From Amycolatopsis umgeniensis (lineage in GTDB: Bacteria; Actinomycetota; Actinomycetes; Mycobacteriales; Pseudonocardiaceae): a stretch of DNA of 64,000 bases. The stretch is from positions 1,798,001-1,862,000 of the forward strand of contig NZ_JACHMX010000001.1 of assembly GCF_014205155.1 (NCBI RefSeq), written 5' to 3'. Below, piece after piece: positions 52,993 through 61,134 of the stretch. How positions within the stretch are numbered: position 1 is the first letter of the stretch; every line of letters begins with the position of its first letter. The translations under genes and the position numbers were made by a program. The notes below the pieces were generated by a model. The model saw only the letters and a list, made by a program, of their open reading frames with translations. It ran no database searches and was not told the origin of the DNA.

Positions 52993-54644
52993 GCCACACC
53001 CTCCAAAGCGATCGGATCGGCCAGCACCGGCTGCCCCGACGGGCTGAGCCGGATGAGCTGGCCGCGTTGCCAGGCGTTCTCGTCGCGTCCGGGGAAATCC
53101 GTCCGCACGTGGCAGCCTCGGGACTCCGTCCGGCGCGCGGCCGCCGCGACCAAAGCCTCCGCCACCAGCGTGAGCGCCGCGTCCTCGACGATCCGAGGGG
53201 TCCACAAAGGACTCTCGACGACCGAAAGATCCAGCACCGAGCCGACGACGGCGAGCCCTTCTTCGTCGCGGCCGATCGCGGCATAGCGGCTCATCGCCCG
53301 CTGCAACGCGTCGCGATCGGTGACCGCGACCTTGGCGGGAGGTTCGAGCACCCCGCGACGCGGATCGGCGAGCAGCCCGGTGGCGAGATCGGCGGCGACA
53401 GCCTCGGCCACCCGCCGCCCGACGACCAGCCCTTCGAGCAAACTGTTGGACGCCAGGCGATTCGCGCCGTGCAGGCCGGTCCTCGCGACCTCGCCCGCCG
53501 CGTAGAGGCCGCGGACACCGGAGCGTCCGTCCACAGTGGTCACCACGCCGCCGCAGGAGAAATGCGCCGCCGGGGTGACCGGGATCGGTTCCTTCACCGG
53601 GTCGACGCCGATCGCCGCGCACGCCGCGTGGACGGTCGGGAACCGCTTCGCGAACCCGGTGATCCCGGTGGCGTCGAGGAAAACGTGGTCGTCGACCCCG
53701 CCGGGGGCCTGCGTCATCCGGCGCGTGATCGCCGCCGAGACGACGTCCCTCGGCGCGAGGTCGCCGAGCGGGTGCACCCCGCGCATCACCGAAGCGCCCG
53801 TCGCGTCGTGCAGGGTCGCTCCCTCGCCGCGCACCGCCTCGGTGACCAGCGGGCACCGGCCGCGCGCGCCCGGGGTGAACAGGACCGTCGGGTGGAACTG
53901 GACGAACTCGACGTCCGCGAGCTGTGCCCCCGCGCGCAACGCGAGCGCGAGGCCGTCCCCCGTGGCGAGTTCCGGATTCGACGTCGCCTGGTAGAGCTGC
54001 CCCAGCCCGCCGCTGGCCAGCAGCACGGCGGGCGCCCGGACGGCCCCGGGAACGCCGTTGTGGTCCAGGACGGTCACGCCGGCCACCTCACCGGCGGGCG
54101 TGCGGATCGCGTCGACGGCGATGTGGTGCTCCAGCACCGGGATCCGCCGGTCACCGGCCGTCGCGACCAGCGTCCGCTCGACCTCCGCCCCGGTCGCGTC
54201 GCCGCCGGCGTGGATGACGCGGAAAGCGCTGTGCCCGCCTTCCCGCGTGCGGGCGAGTTCGGTGCCGCCGTCGACCGCCGGGTCGAAGCGGGCGCCCTCG
54301 GCCCGGAGCCTCGCCACCGCGGCCGGGCCGCCCGCGATGATCGAACGGACGGCGTCCTCGTCACAGAGCCCGGCTCCGGCGGTGAGCGTGTCCGCGGCGT
54401 GCTTGCCGACCGAGTCGCCCGGTTCGTGCTCACCCTCCAGCACGACCGCGACCCCGCCTTGCGCCCAGCGGGTGTTCCCGTCGGAGACCGCCGCCTTGGT
54501 GACCACCAGGACGTGCAGCCCGAGTTCCTGGGCGCGCAGCGCTGCGGTGAGCCCGGCCACTCCGCTGCCGATCACCACGAGATCGGCAGCGGCCTCCCAC
54601 ACCGGATGGGTTTTCGCCTGGAGGGCGGTAACCGGGTCGGTCAT
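52989..54644 (-). CDS. nadB: L-aspartate oxidase
   Basis: 551-residue FAD enzyme making iminoaspartate. The FAD motif is [20 protein letters not shown]; the succinate dehydrogenase/NadB active site includes [27 protein letters not shown] and [23 protein letters not shown]. The tail [20 protein letters not shown] is typical. It overlaps nadA by ATGA at its start and nadC at its end. Confidence 0.97.
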   Translation of the reverse strand: MTDPVTALQAKTHPVWEAAADLVVIGSGVAGLTAALRAQELGLHVLVVTKAAVSDGNTRWAQGGVAVVLEGEHEPGDSVGKHAADTLTAGAGLCDEDAVRSIIAGGPAAVARLRAEGARFDPAVDGGTELARTREGGHSAFRVIHAGGDATGAEVERTLVATAGDRRIPVLEHHIAVDAIRTPAGEVAGVTVLDHNGVPGAVRAPAVLLASGGLGQLYQATSNPELATGDGLALALRAGAQLADVEFVQFHPTVLFTPGARGRCPLVTEAVRGEGATLHDATGASVMRGVHPLGDLAPRDVVSAAITRRMTQAPGGVDDHVFLDATGITGFAKRFPTVHAACAAIGVDPVKEPIPVTPAAHFSCGGVVTTVDGRSGVRGLYAAGEVARTGLHGANRLASNSLLEGLVVGRRVAEAVAADLATGLLADPRRGVLEPPAKVAVTDRDALQRAMSRYAAIGRDEEGLAVVGSVLDLSVVESPLWTPRIVEDAALTLVAEALVAAAARRTESRGCHVRTDFPGRDENAWQRGQLIRLSPSGQPVLADPIALEGVA

Positions 54645-55651
54645 TCTCCGCCGCCAGGCTGCCCGATCTCGATCATGCGCTGCACGGAAGCGCGGGCACG
54701 GGCGGCGGTCTCGATGTCGACGTGGACCTCGTCGGCACCCTCACGCAGCGACCGCAGCAGGGCGGCCGGCGTGATCATCTTCATGTACCGGCAGGACGCC
54801 CTGTCGTTCACCGCGCGGAAGTCGATCTCCGGAGCGGCCTTGCGCAGCTGGTGGATCATGCCGATCTCGGTGGCCACGAGGACCGACTTCGCCTTGGTGT
54901 CGCGGGCGGCGTGGACCATGTCGCCGGTCGAGAGGATCTTGACCCGCTCGGGGGCGACGGCACCCTCGCCCGCGAGGTACAACGCCGACGTCGCGCAGCC
55001 GCATTCCGGGTGGATGAACAGGTCGGCGTCCGGGTTCTCCGCGGCCCGCTCGGCCAGTTCGGCGCCGTTGATCCCGGCGTGCACGTGGCATTCCCCGGCC
55101 CAGATGTGCATGTTCTCCCGGCCGGTCACGCGTTTGACGTGCGCGCCGAGGAACTGGTCCGGCAGGAACAGAACCTCCTGGTCAGCGGGGATGGAGGCGA
55201 CCACGTCGACGGCGTTCGACGAGGTGCAGCAGATGTCCGTCTCCGCTTTGACCTCGGCCGTGGTGTTCACGTAGGACACGACGACGGCGCCGGGATGCTC
55301 GGCCTTCCAGGCGCGCAGTTGGGCGCCGGTGATCGAGTCCGCGAGCGAGCAACCCGCCCGCGCGTCCGGGATCAGGACCGTCTTCTCGGGCGCCAGGATC
55401 TTCGCCGTCTCGGCCATGAAGTGCACGCCGCAGAAGACGATGGTGGACGCGTCGCTGCTCGCCGCGATCCGGCTGAGGGCGAGGGAATCGCCGGTGAAAT
55501 CGGCGATGTCCTGGATCTCGGGGACCTGGTAGTTGTGCGCGAGCAGCACCGCGTCGCGTTTGCGAGCGAGGCTCCGCACCTCCTCCGCCCAAGCCGCGTC
55601 GGCGACGACGCCGCCGTAGGGGGTCAAGTCGTTTTGCAGGGTGCTCGTCAT
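54641..55651 (-). CDS. nadA: Quinolinate synthase A
   Basis: 336 residues from the ATG at 55649-55651. It condenses iminoaspartate with DHAP using a [4Fe-4S] cluster; cysteines are in [20 protein letters not shown] and [30 protein letters not shown] is the substrate region. It heads nadABC; the 60-bp gap to the divergent regulator gene holds a palindromic operator. Confidence 0.97.
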   Translation of the reverse strand: MTSTLQNDLTPYGGVVADAAWAEEVRSLARKRDAVLLAHNYQVPEIQDIADFTGDSLALSRIAASSDASTIVFCGVHFMAETAKILAPEKTVLIPDARAGCSLADSITGAQLRAWKAEHPGAVVVSYVNTTAEVKAETDICCTSSNAVDVVASIPADQEVLFLPDQFLGAHVKRVTGRENMHIWAGECHVHAGINGAELAERAAENPDADLFIHPECGCATSALYLAGEGAVAPERVKILSTGDMVHAARDTKAKSVLVATEIGMIHQLRKAAPEIDFRAVNDRASCRYMKMITPAALLRSLREGADEVHVDIETAARARASVQRMIEIGQPGGGE

Positions 55652-55684
55652 CGTTCTGGCCCTCCGGACCGATTTGTCCACTGC

Positions 55685-55711
55685 CGGTTTTCGCCTTACA
55701 ATCGAAAACCG
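55685..55711. promoter_or_regulatory. Probable NrtR operator between nadA and the Nudix regulator
   Basis: CGGTTTTCG (55685-55693) and CGAAAACCG (55703-55711) are exact inverted repeats nine bases apart; the right arm reaches the GTG of the regulator gene. Placement between divergent NAD-synthesis and Nudix-regulator genes is the standard autoregulatory layout. Confidence 0.7.
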
Positions 55712-56409
55712 TGCGAAGTCATCTTAACACCCAGACCCCCCTCGCCCACGAGGTTTTGGGAGCGGTCCTGCAAGTGCGCTCGGACACACTCCGGGTCCTG
55801 CTGTGGCGGCGCGCACTCGATCCGCATCTGGGCCGCTGGTCACTTCCGGGCGGCAGGCTTCGCCCGGACGAAGACGTCGAGGCGTCCATTCGGCGGCAGC
55901 TCGCGGAGAAGGTCGACGTACGCCAGTTGAAGCATGTGGAGCAGCTGGCGGTGTTCAGCGCGCCGGACCGGGTGCCGGGCCCGCGCGTCGTGGCGACGGC
56001 GTTCCTCGGCCTCGTACCGTCCGATGTGGACCCGGAGATCCCGGAAGACACCGAGTGGCACGACGTTTCCGAGCTGCCGCGGACGGCCTTCGACCACGAG
56101 TCCATCGTGCTGCGCGCGCGGGATCGGCTCCGGTCGAAGCTCTGCTACACGAATCTCGGGTTCGCGCTCGCCCCGGAAGAGTTCACCGTATCGGCGTTGA
56201 AGGGGCTGTACTCGGCTGCGCTGGGTTACCGGGTGTCCGCGACGAACCTGCAGCGTGTGCTGTCCCGGCGCGGGCTGCTCCTCCCCACCGGGCACACCGC
56301 CCCGCCCGGGCGCAGCGGCGGACGTCCGGCGGCGCTCTTCTCCTTCGCGGGCAAGGGGATGCAGATCACCGACCCGTTCGCGGTGTTCCGCCCGCCGGCC
56401 GGGAAGTGA
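55711..56409 (+). CDS. NrtR-like Nudix-domain regulator of NAD synthesis
   Basis: 232 residues from GTG 55711. The N-terminal Nudix-like domain ([40 protein letters not shown]) has a degenerate Nudix box (RRQLAEK in place of REUxEE), as in NrtR proteins that sense ADP-ribose without hydrolysing it. The C-terminal winged helix covers [20 protein letters not shown] and [14 protein letters not shown]. It probably represses nadABC and itself through the adjacent palindrome. Confidence 0.9.
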   Translation: MRSHLNTQTPLAHEVLGAVLQVRSDTLRVLLWRRALDPHLGRWSLPGGRLRPDEDVEASIRRQLAEKVDVRQLKHVEQLAVFSAPDRVPGPRVVATAFLGLVPSDVDPEIPEDTEWHDVSELPRTAFDHESIVLRARDRLRSKLCYTNLGFALAPEEFTVSALKGLYSAALGYRVSATNLQRVLSRRGLLLPTGHTAPPGRSGGRPAALFSFAGKGMQITDPFAVFRPPAGK

Positions 56410-56449
56410 CCGTCCTGCGAAGTGCGTGCCGTGCCCGTACCTTGAACGG

Positions 56450-57166
56450 GTGACCGAGCCGAGCGATGAGTCCACCGGGAAGGCGATCTTGCCGCTGTTC
56501 CCGCTACAGACCGTGCTTCTGCCCGGAACACACCTTCCTTTGCACATCTTCGAACCGCGGTACCGGCAGCTGATGGCCGACCTCGTCGGCGACGTCGTCC
56601 CGGACCGCGAGTTCGGCGTCGTCGCGCTGCGTTCGGCGATGATCAGGGAGGTGAGCGGGCTCGAGCACGTCCACGAAGTCGGCTGCAGCACGGTGCTGCG
56701 CGAGGCGAAACGGCTGCCGGACGGCAGATTCGACGTCGTCACCACCGCGCGGCGCCGGTTCCGGCTGCTCGAGATCGACCGCGTTTCCGCGCCTTACCTG
56801 ATCGGCTCGGTCGAATGGGTGGCCGACGACAAGGTCTCGTCGGTGCACGGCGACACCGTCGCCAGGCTCGCCGACGTCGCCAAGGCGGCGCATCGGCGCT
56901 ACTGCGAGTCCGCCTGGCACGACGACGACTGGACCACCCCGCCCGACGACGGCGACATCGCGGCCCTCGCGTACCGGCTGACCGCCGATTGCCTGCTCCC
57001 GCTGGAGGACCGGCAGCGCCTGCTGGAGGAGTCCAACCCGCTGCGGCGGCTGCGGATCGCGTGCCGGCTGCTGACGCGGGAGGCCGGGTTCCTCAGCACG
57101 CTCGGCGCGGTGCCGATGCCGCCGGGGGAACTCGGCGAGTTCACGCGCCCCTCGAACCTGAACTGA
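56450..57166 (+). CDS. LON N-terminal (substrate-binding) domain protein
   Basis: 238 residues from GTG 56450. The domain starts at ILPLFPLQTVLLPGTHLPLH followed by IFEPRYRQLMADL, the hallmark of the LON substrate-binding domain; no AAA or protease domain follows. The C-terminal half is helical (DTVARLADVAKAAHRRYCES). Function of stand-alone LON-domain proteins is uncertain. It follows the Nudix regulator by about 40 bases. Confidence 0.92.
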   Translation: MTEPSDESTGKAILPLFPLQTVLLPGTHLPLHIFEPRYRQLMADLVGDVVPDREFGVVALRSAMIREVSGLEHVHEVGCSTVLREAKRLPDGRFDVVTTARRRFRLLEIDRVSAPYLIGSVEWVADDKVSSVHGDTVARLADVAKAAHRRYCESAWHDDDWTTPPDDGDIAALAYRLTADCLLPLEDRQRLLEESNPLRRLRIACRLLTREAGFLSTLGAVPMPPGELGEFTRPSNLN

Positions 57167-57169
57167 GCC

Positions 57170-58237
57170 CTACTTGCCGGACTCCGGGGCCCCCTCGGGA
57201 CCGTCTTCGGCGCCGTTCCCGCTTCCGCCGAACTTGCTCCACACCTTGCCCGCCGCACCGGACACGGCTTCGCCGACGTCGCTGAACACCTTCGTCAGCG
57301 GGTCGGCCGAGCTGTTCCAGGAATCCTTGTAGGACTTCGCGGCCGACTTCAGGTCGTCGGTCCAGGTGGAGGACGGCGCGTCCGCGTCGCGGCGCGGGTA
57401 CTCGCCGGCCAGGATCGCCCGGTACTCCTCCGAAGCGGCCCACTTCTGCAGCTGCGCGGCGCGCACGACGGCCAGCGGATGCGACATCGTCTCGACGTAG
57501 CGCAGCTTCAGGTAGCTGTCGCGGATGTCGTCGACCGATTCGTACTCCGCCGCCTGCTGCAGGAACGCCGGGATGTCGATCTTCGCCGGGTCGATCCCGC
57601 CCGCGACCAGGATCTGCGACCGCAGCGCCGCCGTCGGGTCCTGCGAGCAGAGCAGCCCGGCGCGGTCGCAGGACAGCTCGGCCTTGCGGTACCACTCGCG
57701 CAGCGCGGCGATGACGACGCGGATGCCGATCGCGCTCACCGGCGTCCACGACATCGACATCTGCAGGCCGATCAGCCGGATCATGATGGTGCGATACACC
57801 GCGTGCCCGGACAGCACGTGCCCCATCTCGTGCCCGATCACGAACCGCAGCGACGCGAGGTCCATCGCCTCGACGGCGGCGGTGTTGAGCACGATGAACG
57901 GCTCGTCCATGCCGATCGTCTGGGCGTTGACCTCGGGGCTGCGGGCGACGAACAGGTTCGGCACGCGGTCGAGGTCGAGCGTCTCGGCGCATTCGTTGCG
58001 CAGTTTGTCCAGTTCCGGATACTGCTTCGGGCCGACCCGGATCCCGGACGCGAGTGCCATGAGCCGCTCACCGCGTTCGGCGTAGAAACCCGAGACCGCC
58101 TTCACGACCTGCGCGAACCCGGGAACCGCACGCAGCGTGGCCAGCGCGCCGCGATCGACGGGGTGTTCGTAGGCACGCGGGCTGATACCCGGGAAGCGAA
58201 CGGCGTTGTGCCGGGAAACCTCGATGTCGTCAGTCAA
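57170..58237 (-). CDS. M48-family zinc metalloprotease
   Basis: 355 residues from TTG 58237, chosen because AGGGGG lies eight or so bases upstream; a GTG at 58267 gives ten extra residues. The zinc motif HEMGH is at about residues 136-140, and the third ligand is Glu in AELSCDRAGLL. There is a hydrophobic stretch around 150-185 (IMIRLIGLQMSMSWTPVSAI). The C-terminal 60 residues are polar with coiled tendencies. It converges on the LON gene with three bases between stops. Likely a membrane-associated protease; substrate unknown. Confidence 0.9.
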   Translation of the reverse strand: MTDDIEVSRHNAVRFPGISPRAYEHPVDRGALATLRAVPGFAQVVKAVSGFYAERGERLMALASGIRVGPKQYPELDKLRNECAETLDLDRVPNLFVARSPEVNAQTIGMDEPFIVLNTAAVEAMDLASLRFVIGHEMGHVLSGHAVYRTIMIRLIGLQMSMSWTPVSAIGIRVVIAALREWYRKAELSCDRAGLLCSQDPTAALRSQILVAGGIDPAKIDIPAFLQQAAEYESVDDIRDSYLKLRYVETMSHPLAVVRAAQLQKWAASEEYRAILAGEYPRRDADAPSSTWTDDLKSAAKSYKDSWNSSADPLTKVFSDVGEAVSGAAGKVWSKFGGSGNGAEDGPEGAPESGK

Positions 58238-58282
58238 GAAAAGCCCCCTAGAGAAGTTGCCGCCCACCCTAGAGGAAATTCG

Positions 58283-58906
58283 TCAGCCGAGGCGGCGACC
58301 CAGGTCTTCCCGTCCGTTCCACGCGGTCAACAACGTGTACGCCAGCGTCGTCATCAACGGCGCGGCGAGCATGATCCACATCGACTCGATCTGCGGCGCC
58401 TTCGCGATGACGTCGCCGACGGCCGGTGCCGCGGCGATCTCGTAGCGGCCGTTGGCGAACGAGACGCCCATCGTCGTGCCCAGCCAGCCCGCGAGTGCCG
58501 AACCGCCGGTCGCGGCGATCAGCACGACCGGGCCGCGGCGCTCCCGCAGCAGCCAGGTCACGACGCCGATCAGCAATCCGGCGCCGAGCGCGAGAAAACC
58601 GTAGATCGCGAGGTCGTCGAAGCGGTGCCAGCTCTCCAGTTCCAGCGGCGCGAGGCCGCCGCGGTCGTTGATCACCCGCATCCGCTGCGGCGGCGCGAGC
58701 CGCGACCACAGCCAGGCCAGCGGGAAGCCGAGCAGGCCGGCCGTGGACAGCACGCTGACCGCCGGCAGCAGATCGGCCTTGATGACGACCTTCGGATGCG
58801 GGCGGCGCGGCTTCGGCAGCACGGGCACCGACCAGGGGTCGGACACGCTGGAAGACAGGTGTGCCGGTTTGCCCGACGTCTCGCCCAACCCGGACTCCTC
58901 CCTCAC
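58283..58906 (-). CDS. DUF2567-like membrane protein of the biotin cluster
   Basis: 207 residues from GTG 58906. After about 45 polar residues there are four hydrophobic helices (LLPAVSVLSTAGLLGFPLAW, LAIYGFLALGAGLLIGVVTW, VVLIAATGGSALAGWLGTTM, IESMWIMLAAPLMTTLAYTL). The placement after bioB and bsaP mirrors the mycobacterial bioB-Rv1590-Rv1591 order, where the third gene is a DUF2567 membrane protein. The role is unknown. Confidence 0.72.
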   Translation of the reverse strand: MREESGLGETSGKPAHLSSSVSDPWSVPVLPKPRRPHPKVVIKADLLPAVSVLSTAGLLGFPLAWLWSRLAPPQRMRVINDRGGLAPLELESWHRFDDLAIYGFLALGAGLLIGVVTWLLRERRGPVVLIAATGGSALAGWLGTTMGVSFANGRYEIAAAPAVGDVIAKAPQIESMWIMLAAPLMTTLAYTLLTAWNGREDLGRRLG

Positions 58907-58968
58907 GCAGCTTGTGCAGAGCGTAACCAATGACGCCCCCAGCGCACGCAACCCGCCACGCATCTCCC

Positions 58969-58991
58969 GCATTCAGTCCTCTGGATGCGGT
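58969..58991. repeat. CAGTCCTCTGGATGCGG repeat upstream of DUF2567
   Basis: GCATTCAGTCCTCTGGATGC covers 58969-58988; another single-arm copy of the motif at 20495, 25809 and 29936. It lies in the gap between bsaP and the DUF2567 gene. Confidence 0.75.
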
Positions 58992-59005
58992 GGCCGCGCG
59001 TGCGA

Positions 59006-59209
59006 TCAGCCGTCGAGTTCACCGTGACGGCTGCATCGGGCCGTCCAGCCCACCGGGGTGATCTGGACGACCATCCGCCGCGCGCAGAACGTGCAGTAGC
59101 GCGGCGGTTCGAGTGCCGTTCTCGGATTGTGGCAAGCGGGGTGTTCCGTACCGCCGTCGGACGGCTGTCCACAATGGACACAGAACGACGGTCGGTCAGA
59201 GGACGTCAC
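59006..59209 (-). CDS. bsaP: Biotin synthase auxiliary protein BsaP
   Basis: 67 residues from GTG 59209. Six cysteines are arranged as C10-x2-C13, C26, C39-x2-C42 and C59 ([29 protein letters not shown]), a small metal- or Fe-S-binding protein. The sequence and position after bioB match the actinobacterial auxiliary protein (Rv1590-like) that supports biotin synthase. It overlaps the end of bioB by 14 bases. Confidence 0.82.
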   Translation of the reverse strand: MTSSDRPSFCVHCGQPSDGGTEHPACHNPRTALEPPRYCTFCARRMVVQITPVGWTARCSRHGELDG

Positions 59210-60212
59210 TGATCGCCTTCACCGGCATCTTCAGCTCGTCGAGCATCTCCAGGTCCGCGGTGGCCGGGCGGCCGAGGTTGGTCAGGTAGTTGCCGACGAT
59301 GATCGCGTTGATGCCGCCGAGCATGCCCTGCTTGGTGCCCAGATCGCCGAAGGTCAGCTCACGGCCGCCGGAGAAGCGCAGCAGCGGGCGGGGCATCGCC
59401 AGCCGGAACGCGGCCACGGTGCGCAGCGCGTCCTTGCCTTCGACGACCTCGTATCCCTCGTAGGGCGTCCCCGGCTGCGGGATGAGGAAGTTCATCGTGC
59501 ACTCGTCGGGGTTCAGCTCCGCCAGCTGCGCGGCGAACTCGGCGCGCTGCTCGACGGTCTCCCCCATGCCGATGATGCCGCCGCAGCAGACCTCCATGCC
59601 CGCCTCGCGGATCATGCGCAGGGTCTCCCAGCGCTCTTCCCACGTGTGCGTGGTGACGACGTTCGCGAAATGCGAGCGCGCGGTCTCCAGGTTGTGGTTG
59701 TAGCGGTGCACGCCCATCTCGACGAGCTCGTCGACCTGTTCCTGGGTGAGCATGCCGAGCGAGCAGGCGATCTGGATGTCGTTGCCGTCCTCGCGGATGG
59801 CCTTGATCCCCTCGCGGACCTGCGAGAGCAGCCGCTTGTCGGGGCCGCGGACGGCGGCGACGATGCAGAACTCGGTCGCGCCGGTTTCGACGGTCTGGCG
59901 GGCGGCCTTGACCAGGCCGGGGATGTCCAGCCACGCCGAACGCACCGGCGTCGGGAAACGGCCCGACTGCGAGCAGAAGTGACAGTCCTCGGGGCAGCCA
60001 CCGGTCTTGAGGCTGATGATGCCCTCGACCTCGACCTCGGGACCGCACCAGCGCATCCGGACCTCGTGGGCCAGCGCCAGCAGATCGGTCAGGTGGTCGT
60101 CGCCGAGCCGCAGGATCTCGACGAGCTGCTCCTCGCCCAGTCCGACGCCACGCTCGAGGACCTGGTCGCGCGCCACGGCGAGGATGTCGACGGTCTCCGG
60201 GGCTGTGGTCAC
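59196..60212 (-). CDS. bioB: Biotin synthase
   Basis: 338 residues from GTG 60212; radical SAM enzyme inserting sulfur into dethiobiotin. The CX3CX2C motif C73-P-E-D-C77-H-F-C80 binds the SAM cluster; [17 protein letters not shown] and the [12 protein letters not shown] region are family hallmarks, and [16 protein letters not shown] follows. It is read after bioD (84 bases) and overlaps bsaP. Confidence 0.97.
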   Translation of the reverse strand: MTTAPETVDILAVARDQVLERGVGLGEEQLVEILRLGDDHLTDLLALAHEVRMRWCGPEVEVEGIISLKTGGCPEDCHFCSQSGRFPTPVRSAWLDIPGLVKAARQTVETGATEFCIVAAVRGPDKRLLSQVREGIKAIREDGNDIQIACSLGMLTQEQVDELVEMGVHRYNHNLETARSHFANVVTTHTWEERWETLRMIREAGMEVCCGGIIGMGETVEQRAEFAAQLAELNPDECTMNFLIPQPGTPYEGYEVVEGKDALRTVAAFRLAMPRPLLRFSGGRELTFGDLGTKQGMLGGINAIIVGNYLTNLGRPATADLEMLDELKMPVKAISDVL

Positions 60213-60296
60213 GAGGCGGCTCCTGTTCGGGGTGGGGCGTCAAAGCAAAGGCACATCATCGTGCATGACCGGGCGCCTCGGACACAGCGACGCAGA

Positions 60297-61019
60297 TCAC
60301 TTCTGCGCCGACGCGCGGCCGACGAAGCATTCCGGGTCGAATTCCCCGCCGAACCACGGCGAGAGACCGGCCCTGGCCTGGGCGGCGAACTCCTCGGGTT
60401 CGGCGTCGCCCATCCCGGCGGGCAGCACGCCCAGCAGCGGCGCACCGGCCGCGACCGGCAGGTCCCGCAGGTTCGACACCGCCGCGAGGTCGGGGTCATC
60501 CGGCCACGAGCCGATGATGACGCCCGCCACGGTGAGGCCGCGTTTGGTCGCGACCTCGGCGGTCAGGGCCGTCGCGTTGAGCGTGCCCAGCCCCGCCTCG
60601 GCCACGACGATCACCAGGGCGCCGAGCGACCAGGCGACGTCGGCCAGTGAGGCGCCGTCGGCGTCGAACCGGACCAGCAGGCCGCCCGCTCCCTCGATGA
60701 GGGTCAGGTCGTGCTCGCCGTTGAGGTCGCTCGCCGCGGCGGCGATCTCGCTCGGCGAGAGCGTCGGCAGTCCCGAAAGCCGGGAAGCCGCCTCCGGTGA
60801 CAACGGATCGGGGTATCGCCGCAGCTCACGGGTGGTGACCGGGCCGGCGAGGCGGAGCACGTCGGCGAGATCACCCGGCTCGTCCGGACCCACCCCGGTC
60901 TGCGCCGGTTTCAGTACGGCGACGCGTTGGCCCTGCCCGGCGGCCAACGCGGCGATGGCGGCGGTGGTGATCGTCTTGCCGACACCGGTTCCGGTGCCGG
61001 TTATGACCAGCATGCTCAC
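60297..61019 (-). CDS. bioD: Dethiobiotin synthetase
   Basis: 240 residues from GTG 61019 (ATG 61013 is also possible). The P-loop is GTGTGVGKTITTAA near residues 9-22; PAQTG and LIEGAGGLLVRF are the diaminopelargonate and ATP sites. A TAGATT near 61028-61033 on the minus strand suits a leaderless transcript. It heads bioD-bioB-bsaP-DUF2567. bioA and bioF are not in the window. Confidence 0.94.
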   Translation of the reverse strand: MSMLVITGTGTGVGKTITTAAIAALAAGQGQRVAVLKPAQTGVGPDEPGDLADVLRLAGPVTTRELRRYPDPLSPEAASRLSGLPTLSPSEIAAAASDLNGEHDLTLIEGAGGLLVRFDADGASLADVAWSLGALVIVVAEAGLGTLNATALTAEVATKRGLTVAGVIIGSWPDDPDLAAVSNLRDLPVAAGAPLLGVLPAGMGDAEPEEFAAQARAGLSPWFGGEFDPECFVGRASAQK

Positions 61020-61051
61020 GTGGGTTGAATCTAGTGGGTCCCGTTCGAGGA

Positions 61052-61134
61052 GGGCTGAAGGGGACCATCCCCGCATGCGATCGGGTGAAGGACGCTTTCC
61101 TCCCATCGCATGCGGGTAAGGCGTCCTTCAGCCC
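61052..61134. repeat. Composite hairpin overlapping the SulP-carbonic anhydrase stop
   Basis: Outer arms GGGCTGAAGG (61053-61062 region) and CCTTCAGCCC (61125-61134) enclose inner arms CCCGCATGCGA (about 61070-61080) and TCGCATGCGGG (61106-61116). In addition GTGAAGGACGC (61085-61095) can pair with GCGTCCTTCA (61121-61130), which would compete with the inner stem. The SulP stop lies inside the right arm. It belongs to the GTGAAGG/CCTTCAC hairpin group. Confidence 0.7.
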
